In this document: positions 24,920 through 34,459 of the stretch, one piece after another | How the letters are laid out: every line of letters begins with the position of its first letter | Position numbering within the stretch: the stretch's first letter is position 1 | The notes under the pieces: generated by a model | Databases searched by the model: none | The model's input: only the letters and a program-made list of their open reading frames with translations | What the model was told of the DNA's origin: nothing | Made by a program: the position numbers and the translations under genes | Assembly: GCF_002973525.1 (NCBI RefSeq) | Contig: NZ_PVEN01000008.1 | Span: 124,001-188,000, forward strand | Direction of reading: 5' to 3' | Source: Paraburkholderia sp. BL21I4N1 | Lineage (GTDB): Bacteria > Pseudomonadota > Gammaproteobacteria > Burkholderiales > Burkholderiaceae | Length of the DNA: 64,000 nt

Positions 24920-25849
24920 TCAACCCAACGCCGCGAACGCCGGCACGCTATGCGACAGCGCGGCCGCCGCGACGAACACGCCGATCATCGCCAGCGCTTC
25001 CAGATAGAGCACGTTGACGAAGGTATGCGCGTCCATCGTCGACGCCGTGCGGCGCAGGCGCGGCAACGCCAAGAAACGGTTGAGCCCGCCGAGCACGAGC
25101 GCCATCCCGACCAGCGCGAGCTTGAGCATCAGCACATGGCCCCACGTGCTCAGTTCGATGGCTTCGAACGAACCGCCCGAGCCGCGTACCGCGTTGAAAA
25201 CACCCGACAGCAGCACCAGCGCGACCGCCACTACCGACACGTTCGACACTTGCGTCGCCGTGCGGATCAGCATGCCGCGCGCGGTCGACGTGCCGAGCGC
25301 CGGCAGCACCGAGAGTCCAGCCGCCATCGCGAGTCCGCCCCACACGCCGGTCACCAGCACGTGCAGCGTCTGCATGCCGATCGCCGCCGACGCCACTCCG
25401 GCATCGGCCGCATGACCGAGCGACGCCTTGCCGGCCGCGACCGCGATTACCGCGAGCCACAGCAGCGCATTGCGCACCATGCCGGCATGAGTCGTCATGG
25501 CCGTGCCGAGCAACACCAGCGCACCCGCGAACGCCACGCTCCAGCCGTAGCCGACGTGGGTTTGCGTCAGCACGGTCGGCACCACGCCGATGGCCGCCGG
25601 CAACGCGACGCCACTCATCGACGCCGCCTGGTACAGCAGCCAGCCGAGGTCGGCGAGCACCAGCACGACGGTGGCGGTCAGCATCGAGCGTTGCGCGCGC
25701 AACCAGGCCGGACGAGCCGGCGAGATCTTGGTCTGCGCGTCTTTGGCGAGCCACGCGCCGAGCAGCGCCGAACCGACGGCAAACGCAAACGCGACGTTCA
25801 TGAGCGCGGCCATGGCGACCTGCCCGATCCACAATCCGTCGAAGCTCAT
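24920..25849 (-). CDS. copD: copper resistance protein CopD
   Basis: A 309-residue polytopic inner-membrane protein of the CopD/PcoD family that takes copper from CopC into the cell or membrane. About eight hydrophobic segments are visible, with GKASLGHAAD and LHVLVTGVWGG near the middle carrying candidate metal-binding His. It overlaps copC by 4 bases (ATGA), so the two are translationally coupled. Confidence 0.85.
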   Translation of the reverse strand: MSFDGLWIGQVAMAALMNVAFAFAVGSALLGAWLAKDAQTKISPARPAWLRAQRSMLTATVVLVLADLGWLLYQAASMSGVALPAAIGVVPTVLTQTHVGYGWSVAFAGALVLLGTAMTTHAGMVRNALLWLAVIAVAAGKASLGHAADAGVASAAIGMQTLHVLVTGVWGGLAMAAGLSVLPALGTSTARGMLIRTATQVSNVSVVAVALVLLSGVFNAVRGSGGSFEAIELSTWGHVLMLKLALVGMALVLGGLNRFLALPRLRRTASTMDAHTFVNVLYLEALAMIGVFVAAAALSHSVPAFAALG

Positions 25850-26241
25850 TGGACGATAAACGCGAAGGTGCCCTGGGTCCGATGGCCGTCCGTGGCCACC
25901 GCCGTCCAATGCACCGCGTAGCGGCCCGCGCTCAATGGCGGCAGCGGCAGATGCATGACTTTGGCGTCGTCCTTATCGACCAGCGAGGGCGCCGAGGCCG
26001 CCGGCAGCGCGGCCTTGCCGCTCGCGTCGGCCAGTTCGATCCGGCTGAACGCGGGCTCGAGCGGCTCGGTGAAATGGAGGGTCACTTCGGCGGGCGCGGC
26101 GACCGCGGCGTTCGCCGCCGGCTCGCTCGACACCAGATGCGCATGTGCGAACGCGGTCGACGCCGTGGACGCGCCAAGCAGCGCCGCGACGCCGAGCGCC
26201 AACGCACGCGACGTCGTACGGGAAAATTTGAATAGCTTCAT
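25846..26241 (-). CDS. copC: periplasmic copper-binding protein CopC
   Basis: A 131-residue protein with a signal peptide ending at AFA (about 32), so the mature form begins HAHLVSSEPA with the N-terminal His used for Cu(II). The end HWTAVATDGHRTQGTFAFIV has the second metal-ligand set. It passes copper to CopD. No cue/cus regulator gene is adjacent. Confidence 0.9.
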   Translation of the reverse strand: MKLFKFSRTTSRALALGVAALLGASTASTAFAHAHLVSSEPAANAAVAAPAEVTLHFTEPLEPAFSRIELADASGKAALPAASAPSLVDKDDAKVMHLPLPPLSAGRYAVHWTAVATDGHRTQGTFAFIVQ

Positions 26242-26623
26242 GTAAGGCCGATAGCGGATGATCAGGAAAACGGTGGACGTCGAACCGGGTCACGTCCGGG
26301 CCGGACAGCGGCCGGCGAGCCCGGAAGTGTACGCTTCGATGGCCGATGCGCGCGTCGGTTCCACCGGGTTTGTTTTCGGCGGCGCCAAGGACGCGATCCC
26401 GGCGCCTGGCCGCAAGCGTCGGACGTCGAATCGCCGGCAGGCAACACGACACAGACGCCGCGTCAAACTGTCGCATCGCGGTGACACACGGAACCTTCTC
26501 TAATGTGCCAAATAGTCAGCATCAGCCTTCGATGATAGAATGCTGCGTCGCCGCAGCGCCGGCTGCCCTTCACACCGAGCCGCTCGAAGTTCGGTCAGGT
26601 CCCCGATATTGATGGAGTTACGC
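26242..26623. other. divergent intergenic stretch between copC and the cytochrome genes
   Basis: No gene is supported. It should carry the promoters of both flanking units. No recognisable CueR, CopR or other operator was found. Confidence 0.45.
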
Positions 26624-27343
26624 GTGTCTTCAAGACGCCTTTTCCGCCCGTTGCTCGCCCTTCTGCTGATCGGCTCCGCGGGTGTCTATAGCGCTGCGAA
26701 AGCGCAGACTCAACCGAAGGCCCCCGACACGATGGAAGCGCGCGTGCAAGGGTGCACGGCGTGTCACGGCACCCACGGCCAGGGTACGGACAACGACTAC
26801 TTCCCCCGTCTCGCGGGCAAGCCGGCCGACTATCTGTACAACCAGCTCCAGAATTTCCGCGAAGGGCGCCGCAAGTACCCGCCCATGAACTACCTCGTCA
26901 CGTATCTCTCCGACGACTACCTTCATCAGATCGCGACTTATTTCTCGCAACAGCGTCCGCCGTATCCGGCGCCGGCCAAGCCGACGGTGTCGCAAACCAC
27001 GCTCGCGCGCGGCCAGCAGATCGTGCTGAACGGCGACACCACGAAACAGATTCCGGCTTGCGCGGCCTGCCACGGCAAGGGCTTGACCGGTATGGAACCG
27101 GCGATCCCGGGTCTGGTCGGCTTGCACGCCGATTACATCAGCGCGCAGCTCGGCGCCTGGCGCTCGGGTTCGCGTCACGCGATCGCGCCTGATTGCATGC
27201 ATACCATCGCCACGCGCCTCACCGACGAAGATGTGAACGCCGTCGCTTCGTGGCTTGCCACGCAGAAGGCTCCGCAAAACCCCGTGCCGGCTCCGGCCCG
27301 CTCGATGAAGACTCCGCTTGCCTGCGGCAGCGAACCGCAATAA
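26624..27343 (+). CDS. diheme cytochrome c (cytochrome c4-like)
   Basis: A 239-residue periplasmic protein with a signal peptide (ends near AKAQ) and two haem sites, CTACH (about 49) and CAACH (about 150), in two similar c-type domains. GTG at 26624 is preferred because GGAG lies 6 bases upstream; an in-frame ATG 12 bases earlier has no ribosome-binding site. It lies 20 bases before the triheme gene in the same direction. It should pass electrons from that protein to a terminal oxidase. Confidence 0.9.
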   Translation: MSSRRLFRPLLALLLIGSAGVYSAAKAQTQPKAPDTMEARVQGCTACHGTHGQGTDNDYFPRLAGKPADYLYNQLQNFREGRRKYPPMNYLVTYLSDDYLHQIATYFSQQRPPYPAPAKPTVSQTTLARGQQIVLNGDTTKQIPACAACHGKGLTGMEPAIPGLVGLHADYISAQLGAWRSGSRHAIAPDCMHTIATRLTDEDVNAVASWLATQKAPQNPVPAPARSMKTPLACGSEPQ

Positions 27344-27363
27344 GGCACCGGGAGAGACACTAA

Positions 27364-28662
27364 ATGAAACGCAAGTCTTTATTCGCCCTCTCGGCAGTCA
27401 TCGTCGTAGCCGCTGCCGCGCTCGTTCCCGTCCTGTGGTCGGGCGGCGACAACCTGCACAACGGTTCCGCCATGGCCGCAACGCCCGCCGACCAGGCCGC
27501 GTTGATCAAGAAGGGCGAGTACCTCGCCCGCGCCGGCGACTGTATCGCCTGCCACACGGTGCGCGGCGGCAAGCAATTCGCCGGCGGCCTGCCCATGGCC
27601 ACGCCGTTCGGCACGATGTTCACGCCGAACATCACGCCCGACGATCAATACGGTATCGGCAAGTGGACCCAGGACGACTTCTACCGCGCCATGCACACCG
27701 GCCGGTCGAAAGACGGCAGTCTGCTGTATCCGGGCTTCCCGTTCACCAGCTACACGAAGGTCACGCGCGCCGACTCGGACGCGATCTACGCGTATCTGCG
27801 TTCGGTCGCGCCGGTCAACGTGGCGAGCCGTCCGCACGAACTGAAATTCCCGTTCAACCAGCGCAACATGCTGATCGGCTGGCGCACGCTGTTCTTCCGT
27901 GAAGGCGAGTACAAGGCGGACCCGACCAAATCGGTTGAATGGAACCGCGGCGCTTACCTGATCGAAGGCCTTGGCCACTGCGGCATGTGCCACACGTCGA
28001 TCAACGCCATGGGCGGCCCGGTCAGCTCGGCGGCGTTTGCCGGCGGCCTGATTCCGCTGCAGAACTGGTACGCGCCGTCGCTGACGTCGAACAAGGAAGC
28101 CGGCCTCGGCGACTGGGAAACCAAAGACATCGCCGACCTGCTGAAGACCGGCGTGTCGAGCCGCGGCGCGGTGTTCGGTCCGATGGCCGAAGTGGTTCAC
28201 AACAGCCTGCAGTACATGTCGGACGCGGACATCAACGCGATGGCCACGTACCTGAAGACGATTCCGCAGAAGAGCGAAGCGCCGGAATCGCTGCAGCTCG
28301 AAACGTCGGAAAAGTTCGGCGGCGAACTGTTGAAACAAGGTCAGAAGATCTACGCTGACAACTGCGCGAAGTGTCACGCGGAAAACGGCCTCGGCATGCC
28401 GCCGTCGTTCCCGCCGCTGGCGAATAACCAGTCGATCCAGATGCCGTCGGCGGTCAACCCGATCCGTATGGTGCTGAACGGCGGTTACCCGCCGAGCACG
28501 GACGGCAACCCGCATCCGTACGGCATGCCGCCGTTCGCGCAGGCGCTGTCGAACACGGAAGTCGCCGCTGTCGTGACGTACATCCGGATGTCGTGGGGCA
28601 ATCACGGCACGGCCGTGTCGCCGCAGCAAGTGTCCGATCTGCGTTCGGCGCCGCTCGACTAA
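27364..28662 (+). CDS. triheme cytochrome c, cytochrome subunit of a membrane dehydrogenase type
   Basis: A 432-residue protein with an N-terminal membrane or signal helix and three haem sites: CIACH, CGMCH and CAKCH. The sequence around the first site matches the cytochrome subunits of alcohol, gluconate and other GMC or PQQ dehydrogenases. No dehydrogenase catalytic subunit gene is next to it, so the electron donor must be encoded elsewhere. It ends before a terminator. Confidence 0.88.
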   Translation: MKRKSLFALSAVIVVAAAALVPVLWSGGDNLHNGSAMAATPADQAALIKKGEYLARAGDCIACHTVRGGKQFAGGLPMATPFGTMFTPNITPDDQYGIGKWTQDDFYRAMHTGRSKDGSLLYPGFPFTSYTKVTRADSDAIYAYLRSVAPVNVASRPHELKFPFNQRNMLIGWRTLFFREGEYKADPTKSVEWNRGAYLIEGLGHCGMCHTSINAMGGPVSSAAFAGGLIPLQNWYAPSLTSNKEAGLGDWETKDIADLLKTGVSSRGAVFGPMAEVVHNSLQYMSDADINAMATYLKTIPQKSEAPESLQLETSEKFGGELLKQGQKIYADNCAKCHAENGLGMPPSFPPLANNQSIQMPSAVNPIRMVLNGGYPPSTDGNPHPYGMPPFAQALSNTEVAAVVTYIRMSWGNHGTAVSPQQVSDLRSAPLD

Positions 28663-28681
28663 GTAGCGTTCGTCACACCCT

Positions 28682-28722
28682 GGGCGCGGCCTGCGGACAA
28701 CGCGGCCGCGCCCTTCGTTTTT
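28682..28722 (+). terminator. intrinsic terminator of the cytochrome operon
   Basis: GGGCGCGGCC and GGCCGCGCCC pair and are followed by TTCG and a run of six T. Confidence 0.75.
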
Positions 28723-28782
28723 TCAGGACCGGTATCATAGGGGCACTTTTAGTCCGATGAAACCGCGCAGGAGGAAAGAGTC

Positions 28783-29403
28783 GTGCATGTCGGTGAGCGT
28801 TTCAACAGCATTACCCACCTCGTCGGCGCCGTGCTGTCGGTGGCGGGGCTGGCAACGCTCGTCACGATGGGCGCGCTCGACGGCGACGCGTACAAGGTGG
28901 TCAGCTTCAGTGTGTACGGTGCGATGCTGATCGTGCTGTATGCTATCTCGACGCTTTACCACAGCGTGCGCAACCCGCGTGTCAAAGCGGTTCTGCAGAA
29001 ATGCGACCATTCGGCGATCTACCTGCTGATCGCCGGCAGCTACACCCCGTTCACGCTAGTCACATTGCGCGGACCGTGGGGCTGGTCGTTATTCGGCGTA
29101 AGCTGGGGGCTTGCCGCTCTCGGCATCGTGCAGGAACTGACGCTCGGGCGACGCACCCGCAGCGTTTCGATGGTGCTGTATGTGTTGATGGGATGGCTCG
29201 CGCTCGTTGCCGTCCGCCCGCTGGTGCAAGCTTTACCAGCAGCGGGTACCGCCTGGCTCGTGGCCGGCGGGATCATCTATAGCGCCGGCATCTACTTCTT
29301 CATCAACGACGAGCGCATCCGGCACGGACATGGTATCTGGCACCTGTTCGTACTGGCGGGCAGTCTGTGTCAATTCGTCAGTGTCGCGCGCTACGTCGCG
29401 TGA
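28783..29403 (+). CDS. haemolysin III / PAQR-family membrane protein
   Basis: A 206-residue membrane protein with seven hydrophobic segments. The family motifs ERFNSITHLVGA, STLYHSV (conserved His) and HSAIYLLIAGSYTPF, plus HGIWHLFVLAG, carry the probable metal-ligand His residues of the PAQR/hydrolase fold. The start is GTG with AGGAGG 6-7 bases upstream. Function in bacteria is not settled; no neighbouring gene gives a hint. Confidence 0.88.
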   Translation: MHVGERFNSITHLVGAVLSVAGLATLVTMGALDGDAYKVVSFSVYGAMLIVLYAISTLYHSVRNPRVKAVLQKCDHSAIYLLIAGSYTPFTLVTLRGPWGWSLFGVSWGLAALGIVQELTLGRRTRSVSMVLYVLMGWLALVAVRPLVQALPAAGTAWLVAGGIIYSAGIYFFINDERIRHGHGIWHLFVLAGSLCQFVSVARYVA

Positions 29404-29617
29404 CACGCCACGGCGGCGAAATGCAACTTAAGGCCAGTCAACGTGTCTTGATAGCGCGTTGAAGCATTCGGCATGCGTGTCCCGCGTGCCGCCGATTTCT
29501 CTGCGACCGGAACTGGGCTCGGGGCCTCGAACACGCCATGCGGGTGTGTCGATGCCGCGTTCATGCCTGTTTGGGCCCCTATGTGCCGTTCGCGAAACTG
29601 CATTGCAAAGATCTTTT

Positions 29618-31168
29618 ATGTCTTTTGATTCCCTCGGCTTGTCCGAACCGCTGGTCCGCGCTGTACACGAACTCGGCTACACCACCCCGACTCCGATTCA
29701 GACCCAGGCTATTCCGGCCGTGCTCAACGGCGGCGATCTGCTGGCCGGCGCGCAAACAGGTACCGGCAAGACCGCCGGCTTCACGCTGCCGATCCTGCAG
29801 CGTCTGAACTCCATGCCGGCCGTCACGACGGGTTCCGGCAAGCGCGCCGTGCGCGCGCTGATCCTCACGCCGACGCGTGAACTGGCCGCGCAGGTCGAAG
29901 AAAGCGTGCGCGCGTATGGCAAGTATCTGAAGCTGAAGTCGACTGTGATGTTCGGCGGCGTCGGCATCAATCCGCAGATCGGTGCGCTGCGCAGCGGCGT
30001 GGACATCGTCGTTGCGACGCCGGGCCGTCTGCTCGATCACATGCAGCAGAAGACCATCGACCTGTCGCATCTCGAGATTCTCGTGCTCGACGAAGCCGAC
30101 CGCATGCTCGACATGGGTTTCATCCACGACATCAAGCGCGTGCTCGCGAAGCTGCCGCCCAAGCGTCAGAACTTGCTGTTCTCCGCGACCTTCTCGGACG
30201 AGATCAAGACGCTCGCCGACAATCTGCTCGACTCGCCGGCGCTGATCGAAGTCGCGCGACGTAACACCACGGCGGAAACGGTCGCACAAAAGATTCACCC
30301 GGTGGATCGCGACAAGAAGCGCGAGCTGCTCACGCATCTGATCAAGCAACACAACTGGTTCCAGGTGCTGGTCTTCACGCGCACCAAGCACGGCGCGAAT
30401 CGTCTGGCCGAGCAATTGACCAAGGACGACATCAGCGCCCTCGCGATTCACGGCAACAAGAGCCAGTCGGCACGTACGCGCGCGCTCGCCGAGTTCAAGG
30501 ACGGCACGCTGCAGGTGCTGGTAGCGACCGACATTGCCGCGCGCGGTATCGATATCGATCAACTGCCGCACGTGGTCAACTTCGATCTGCCGAACGTGCC
30601 GGAAGACTACGTGCACCGCATCGGCCGCACGGGTCGCGCGGGCGCGACGGGCGAAGCGATTTCGCTGGTCTGCGTCGACGAATTGCAATTGCTGAAGGAC
30701 ATCGAGAAGCTGATCAAGCGTCCGGTGCCGCAGGAAGTGATCGCCGGTTTCGAGCCGGACCCGACCGCGAAGCCGGAACCGATTCTGCGCCGCGGCCAAG
30801 GCGGCGGCGGTAATGGTGGCGGACGTTCGCCGCGTCAGGGCCAGGGCGCACCGAAGCGCGATGGCGCGGGTGCCGCGAAGCCGGCGCAACGCTCGGGTCA
30901 ACGCCCGGCCGGCGGCCAGCAACAGCCGAAGCCGCAAGGCGCGAAGCCGGCCGGCAACGGCGGCCAGCCGCGCCGCGACGGCCAGCGCCAGGACGACCGT
31001 CCGCGCGCGGTTGCACATGAAGGCAGCGGCGCGCAGCATGCGCCGCGCAAGCCGCAGGGCAGCAAGCCGCAAGGTGGCAATCCGGGCGCCTTGCTGGGCG
31101 GCGCGAAGCCGCGCAACGATGCGCCGCGTGGCGGCCAGCCGTCGCGTAGTGGTCAGCGCGGGCGTTGA
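29618..31168 (+). CDS. rhlE: DEAD-box RNA helicase RhlE
   Basis: A 516-residue helicase that unwinds structured RNA in ribosome assembly and mRNA decay. Visible motifs are Q motif (TPTPIQTQA), AQTGTGKT, PTRELAAQ, DEAD, SAT, ATDIAARGIDI and HRIGRTGRAG. The C-terminal 130 residues are Gly/Gln/Arg/Pro/Lys-rich and probably disordered RNA-binding sequence. The start MSFDSLGLSE is the family start. The 214 bases before it hold no gene, so a long leader is possible as in cold-shock genes. Confidence 0.93.
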   Translation: MSFDSLGLSEPLVRAVHELGYTTPTPIQTQAIPAVLNGGDLLAGAQTGTGKTAGFTLPILQRLNSMPAVTTGSGKRAVRALILTPTRELAAQVEESVRAYGKYLKLKSTVMFGGVGINPQIGALRSGVDIVVATPGRLLDHMQQKTIDLSHLEILVLDEADRMLDMGFIHDIKRVLAKLPPKRQNLLFSATFSDEIKTLADNLLDSPALIEVARRNTTAETVAQKIHPVDRDKKRELLTHLIKQHNWFQVLVFTRTKHGANRLAEQLTKDDISALAIHGNKSQSARTRALAEFKDGTLQVLVATDIAARGIDIDQLPHVVNFDLPNVPEDYVHRIGRTGRAGATGEAISLVCVDELQLLKDIEKLIKRPVPQEVIAGFEPDPTAKPEPILRRGQGGGGNGGGRSPRQGQGAPKRDGAGAAKPAQRSGQRPAGGQQQPKPQGAKPAGNGGQPRRDGQRQDDRPRAVAHEGSGAQHAPRKPQGSKPQGGNPGALLGGAKPRNDAPRGGQPSRSGQRGR

Positions 31169-31229
31169 GCCGCGTTTAAGCGCTAAGCCGATAAGCGGTT
31201 GAGCGCTACGCGGTAAGCGCTAAGTAACA

Positions 31230-31763
31230 TTACACGTCAAGGCGGCTGGCCCCAGCCGCCGCCTGCTTCAGGTGCTCGATCTGCCGTTCCCATCGATCGA
31301 GCACCGCCTCCCTCTCCTCTGCCAGTTCGAACGTAATGCCGCTCGTCAGACGCGCATAACGCACGCTCTGCGCCTCCGCCGTGTCGATCGAACCGATCAG
31401 ATAGACCAGCCCGCTGTCGTCGCCTGCCACGCTCGCTAATGGCTTGACGCGCAACTGCACCTGATAGAACGCCTCATCGCAAACGAAGCTCAGCGCAGCG
31501 CGCCCGCTTTGCGTGATTGCGCGCGTCGCTCTTGCTAACGGCCACAACGCAATGCAGAGCGTGCGCGAATCGGGCGCATACAACTCGCCGACGCCGAGTA
31601 GCGAGGTACGGATGTGGCCATTCGTATCGACGCTCAACAGCGACGCGGTAAAGCCCGCCTTGCTCGTCAGCGACGAACCGTCGAACAACGCGCGTACGGC
31701 GTCGGGCCATTCATCGAACACGGTCTGTTCGAGCGGACGTTCGGGTGCGGGAGAATCGCTCAT
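31230..31763 (-). CDS. FMN-binding split-barrel-like protein
   Basis: A 177-residue protein whose middle part (RTSLLGVGELYAPDSRTLC, ARATRAITQSGRAALSFVC) looks like a pyridoxamine-phosphate-oxidase-type split barrel. The C-terminus is a charged helix (EREAVLDRWERQIEHLKQA). MSDSPAPERP is the chosen start; the frame upstream reads into the terminator of the next gene. It lies after, and on the same strand as, the diiron gene. Exact function unknown. Confidence 0.65.
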   Translation of the reverse strand: MSDSPAPERPLEQTVFDEWPDAVRALFDGSSLTSKAGFTASLLSVDTNGHIRTSLLGVGELYAPDSRTLCIALWPLARATRAITQSGRAALSFVCDEAFYQVQLRVKPLASVAGDDSGLVYLIGSIDTAEAQSVRYARLTSGITFELAEEREAVLDRWERQIEHLKQAAAGASRLDV

Positions 31764-31815
31764 GGTGTGCCGGTCCGATAACGAGTCATAGTCGAAGTTC
31801 GCATCATGCCTCGAA

Positions 31816-31849
31816 AAGCAAATGGCCCGCGTAAGCGGGCCATTTGCTT
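31816..31849 (-). terminator. hairpin terminator after the diiron protein gene
   Basis: AAGCAAATGGCCCGC and its exact complement form a 15-bp stem with loop GTAA. On the minus strand a short TTTT follows. Confidence 0.7.
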
Positions 31850-31876
31850 CATCAAACGTTGACGTCGAGCAGGCGA

Positions 31877-32704
31877 TCAGCGGAAGAAAACATAATGCGT
31901 GATCTTCGCCAGCGGGTAATGCACGCCGGGCTGAATGCGCGCCGGCAGATCGAGCGGCTTGAGCAACATCTTTACGCACATATCGGCCGACAGATTGCGC
32001 CGCACCAGCGAATTGATCCGCGCCGCGCGTTCGCGGTTGTACGCCGAGTCGTGCACGCGTTCCGGATAACGCACCGCGAACACATGCCGCAACGCGATCT
32101 CCGAGTCTTCGTTCTTCATCTCCATCACGCGGCGCATCAACGCGCCGAGCACCGCGAGACGGCCGTTACCTTCGATCTTGTTGTACTTCTTGAAGAACCG
32201 GAAAAAGTGCTTGTAGTGACGGACTTCGTCGATACGGATGTTGTCCGTAATCTCTTTGAGCACCGGTTCGTCCGAGCATTCCCCGATCGCGCGATACAGC
32301 GTGGCCGTACCGGTTTCCACCACGCAGCGCGCCACCATTTCGAGCGCGCGCGTCTTTTCGAAGTCTTCCACCGAACAGGTCAGCGAATACTCCTCCATGA
32401 ACTGGCTGAATGCCTTGTCCCAGTCGAACTCCGGCCACACATAAGCGATGTAGGTTTTGAGCGCGCGGCCATGCTGCATTTCCTCCGGCTCCCACTCGTT
32501 GTTGAGCCAGGCCGACACTTCCGGATCGCCGTCAAAAAAAGTACTTAGATTGCTTGTATAAAGATCAGTGCCGCTTTCGATAAACGAAGCGGCGCACAGC
32601 AGCAGCAGCAGATCTTCATTGGCAACCGCCTTCTGCCGATCAATGCGGGTGAGGTCGATATCCTCGATCCGCCACGGCATGACGTGGTTCAGCTCTGTGT
32701 GCAT
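31877..32704 (-). CDS. diiron ferritin-like protein (acyl-ACP desaturase-like fold)
   Basis: A 275-residue four-helix-bundle protein with the full diiron ligand pattern: Glu43 (FIESG), Glu75-x2-His78 (PEEMQHG), Glu130 (VVETGT) and Glu160-x2-His163 (IDEVRHYKHF). The pattern is that of ferritin-like oxidases, including bacterial acyl-ACP desaturases. The start MHTELNHV is preferred over one 13 codons earlier because GGAG precedes it at a workable distance. The substrate is not evident. No ferredoxin gene is adjacent. Confidence 0.8.
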   Translation of the reverse strand: MHTELNHVMPWRIEDIDLTRIDRQKAVANEDLLLLLCAASFIESGTDLYTSNLSTFFDGDPEVSAWLNNEWEPEEMQHGRALKTYIAYVWPEFDWDKAFSQFMEEYSLTCSVEDFEKTRALEMVARCVVETGTATLYRAIGECSDEPVLKEITDNIRIDEVRHYKHFFRFFKKYNKIEGNGRLAVLGALMRRVMEMKNEDSEIALRHVFAVRYPERVHDSAYNRERAARINSLVRRNLSADMCVKMLLKPLDLPARIQPGVHYPLAKITHYVFFR

Positions 32705-33052
32705 CGTGTCTTGCTCCGAAAACTGTATCGACTCGTGGAGCATGCCCGCAACCGCCTGCTCTCGCCAGGGCGGTCCCGCCGTGTCGGATACAGCACTTTG
32801 AATTAGAGTTAACCCCTTGTATCTTGCATCTTAGCCGGTGTTTCGCAACTCTGCAGATAACCCAGCACAGACCATGCCGGGTGCTGACAGTTCCAATTCG
32901 CGGGTAGTCGAACGCTTCGGTCTGACAAAAACTCAGTGTGCATGAAGCAAAAAAAGCCAGCTCGACGAGCTGGCTTTTGCTTTGAAGAAGGTCCGTTCGT
33001 GCGGCGTCGAAGCGGCCCGCGATAAATTGGCCGAAGGCGCGGATCGATACGC
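32705..33052. other. intergenic stretch with a terminator
   Basis: No gene is supported. It holds the terminator of the MHS transporter gene and the promoter area of the diiron gene. Confidence 0.5.
32949..32977 (-). terminator. intrinsic terminator of the MHS transporter gene
   Basis: AAAAAGCCAGCTC and GAGCTGGCTTTT pair. On the minus strand a run of seven T follows. Confidence 0.8.
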
Positions 33053-34432
33053 TCAGGCAGGTTGGACGGCCTGCATCAGACGCACCCGGCGCATGCGAAA
33101 TGCCACGACGACCAGCGACAACCCCGACAACACCGCCGCGATCAGCACGTAATAACTTGGCGCGAGTTTGTCGCCGGTCAAGTGAATGAACGTTTCGACG
33201 ATCGTCGGCGCAAAGCCGCCGAAGATCGTCACGCCAATGCTGTAACCAATGGAAAGGCCGGTCGAACGCACCTGCGTCGGAAATATCTCGGACATCAGCG
33301 CGGGCATCGGTCCGGAGTAAGCCGCCTTGAAAATACCGGCCGTGCCTTGCAGCAGCAACAGCCAGCCGATAGTGGGATGCGACTGCAGCAAGGCGAACAT
33401 CGGATAGATCAGCGCACCCATCAGCACCGACGTCGTCAGCATGATGCGAATCCGGCCGATGCGATCCGACAGCGCCCCCATGACCGGCGACAACAGAAAC
33501 TGCAAGCCGCCGTTGAGCACCACGACGCCGAACGACGCCGCCGCCGGCATGTGCAACTGCTTGCCCGCGTACATCGGCATGTACAACTGCAGCACGTACA
33601 CGCCTACCGTGGATTGCGCGACGATGCCCACCGCGAGCAGCAGATTGACCCACTGGTTGGCGAACGAAGCGCCCTTCGCTTCTTCGTCGTTCGCGACGGG
33701 GCGAAGGCCGGCCGCCTCGCGGGCTTCACGCGCTTTGTTCAGCGCGAGAAACTCCGGCGTTTCGTCGAGGTGCGAACGGATGTAATAACCCACCGGCCCG
33801 ACCAGCAAGCCGAACACGAAAGGCAGACGCCAGCCCCAGCTATTGAGTTGCTCGGACGGCATCCACACGGTCAGCAGCGAGCCGAAGGCCGCGGCCGTGA
33901 TCGCCGCGAGCCCCTGGCTCGCGAACTGCCAGCTCGCGTAATAGCCGCGCCGCGACGCGCTATGCTCGACCATGAAGGCCGTCGCGCTGCCGAACTCGCC
34001 GCCCACCGCGAATCCTTGCACGAGTCGCGCGAGCAGGATCAGCACCGGTGCCGCCAGTCCGATCGACGCATACGGCGGCATCACGGCCATCGTGAAGGTG
34101 CCGACCATCATCAGCGCGATGGCGAGCGTCAGCGCCGCCTTGCGGCCCTTGCGGTCGCCGTACATGCCGAGCACGACGGCGCCCAGCGGCCGCATCAGGA
34201 ACGAGATGCCGAAGGTGGCGATGGCGAGCAGCGTCGACAGCCACTCGTCCTGCATCGGGAAAAACTGTTTGGCGATGATCGTGGCGAAGTAGCCATAGAC
34301 TAGGAAGTCGAACCACTCGAGCGCATTGCCGACCGACGACGAAAACACGATCCGCCGCACCATGGCTTTGGAAAGCGGTGCGGGCGCGGCATGAGGGGAA
34401 GCTGCCGCCGAAGGCGGCGCGGGGGTATGCAT
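33053..34432 (-). CDS. MFS transporter of the metabolite:H+ symporter (MHS) family
   Basis: A 459-residue 12-helix symporter with MHS signatures GNALEWFDFLVYGYFA (helix 1), MRPLGAVVLGMYGDRKGRK (motif A) and RLVQGFAVGGEFGSA (helix 4). Members import citrate, ketoglutarate, proline-betaine or other organic acids. It ends 27 bases before the gamma-glutamyltransferase start codon side, so the two genes (ggt then this one) are probably co-transcribed, and it may import or export a gamma-glutamyl-related compound. The substrate is unknown. Confidence 0.88.
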   Translation of the reverse strand: MHTPAPPSAAASPHAAPAPLSKAMVRRIVFSSSVGNALEWFDFLVYGYFATIIAKQFFPMQDEWLSTLLAIATFGISFLMRPLGAVVLGMYGDRKGRKAALTLAIALMMVGTFTMAVMPPYASIGLAAPVLILLARLVQGFAVGGEFGSATAFMVEHSASRRGYYASWQFASQGLAAITAAAFGSLLTVWMPSEQLNSWGWRLPFVFGLLVGPVGYYIRSHLDETPEFLALNKAREAREAAGLRPVANDEEAKGASFANQWVNLLLAVGIVAQSTVGVYVLQLYMPMYAGKQLHMPAAASFGVVVLNGGLQFLLSPVMGALSDRIGRIRIMLTTSVLMGALIYPMFALLQSHPTIGWLLLLQGTAGIFKAAYSGPMPALMSEIFPTQVRSTGLSIGYSIGVTIFGGFAPTIVETFIHLTGDKLAPSYYVLIAAVLSGLSLVVVAFRMRRVRLMQAVQPA

Positions 34433-34459
34433 GATGTCTCCTGCCTTGTCTGGATACGG

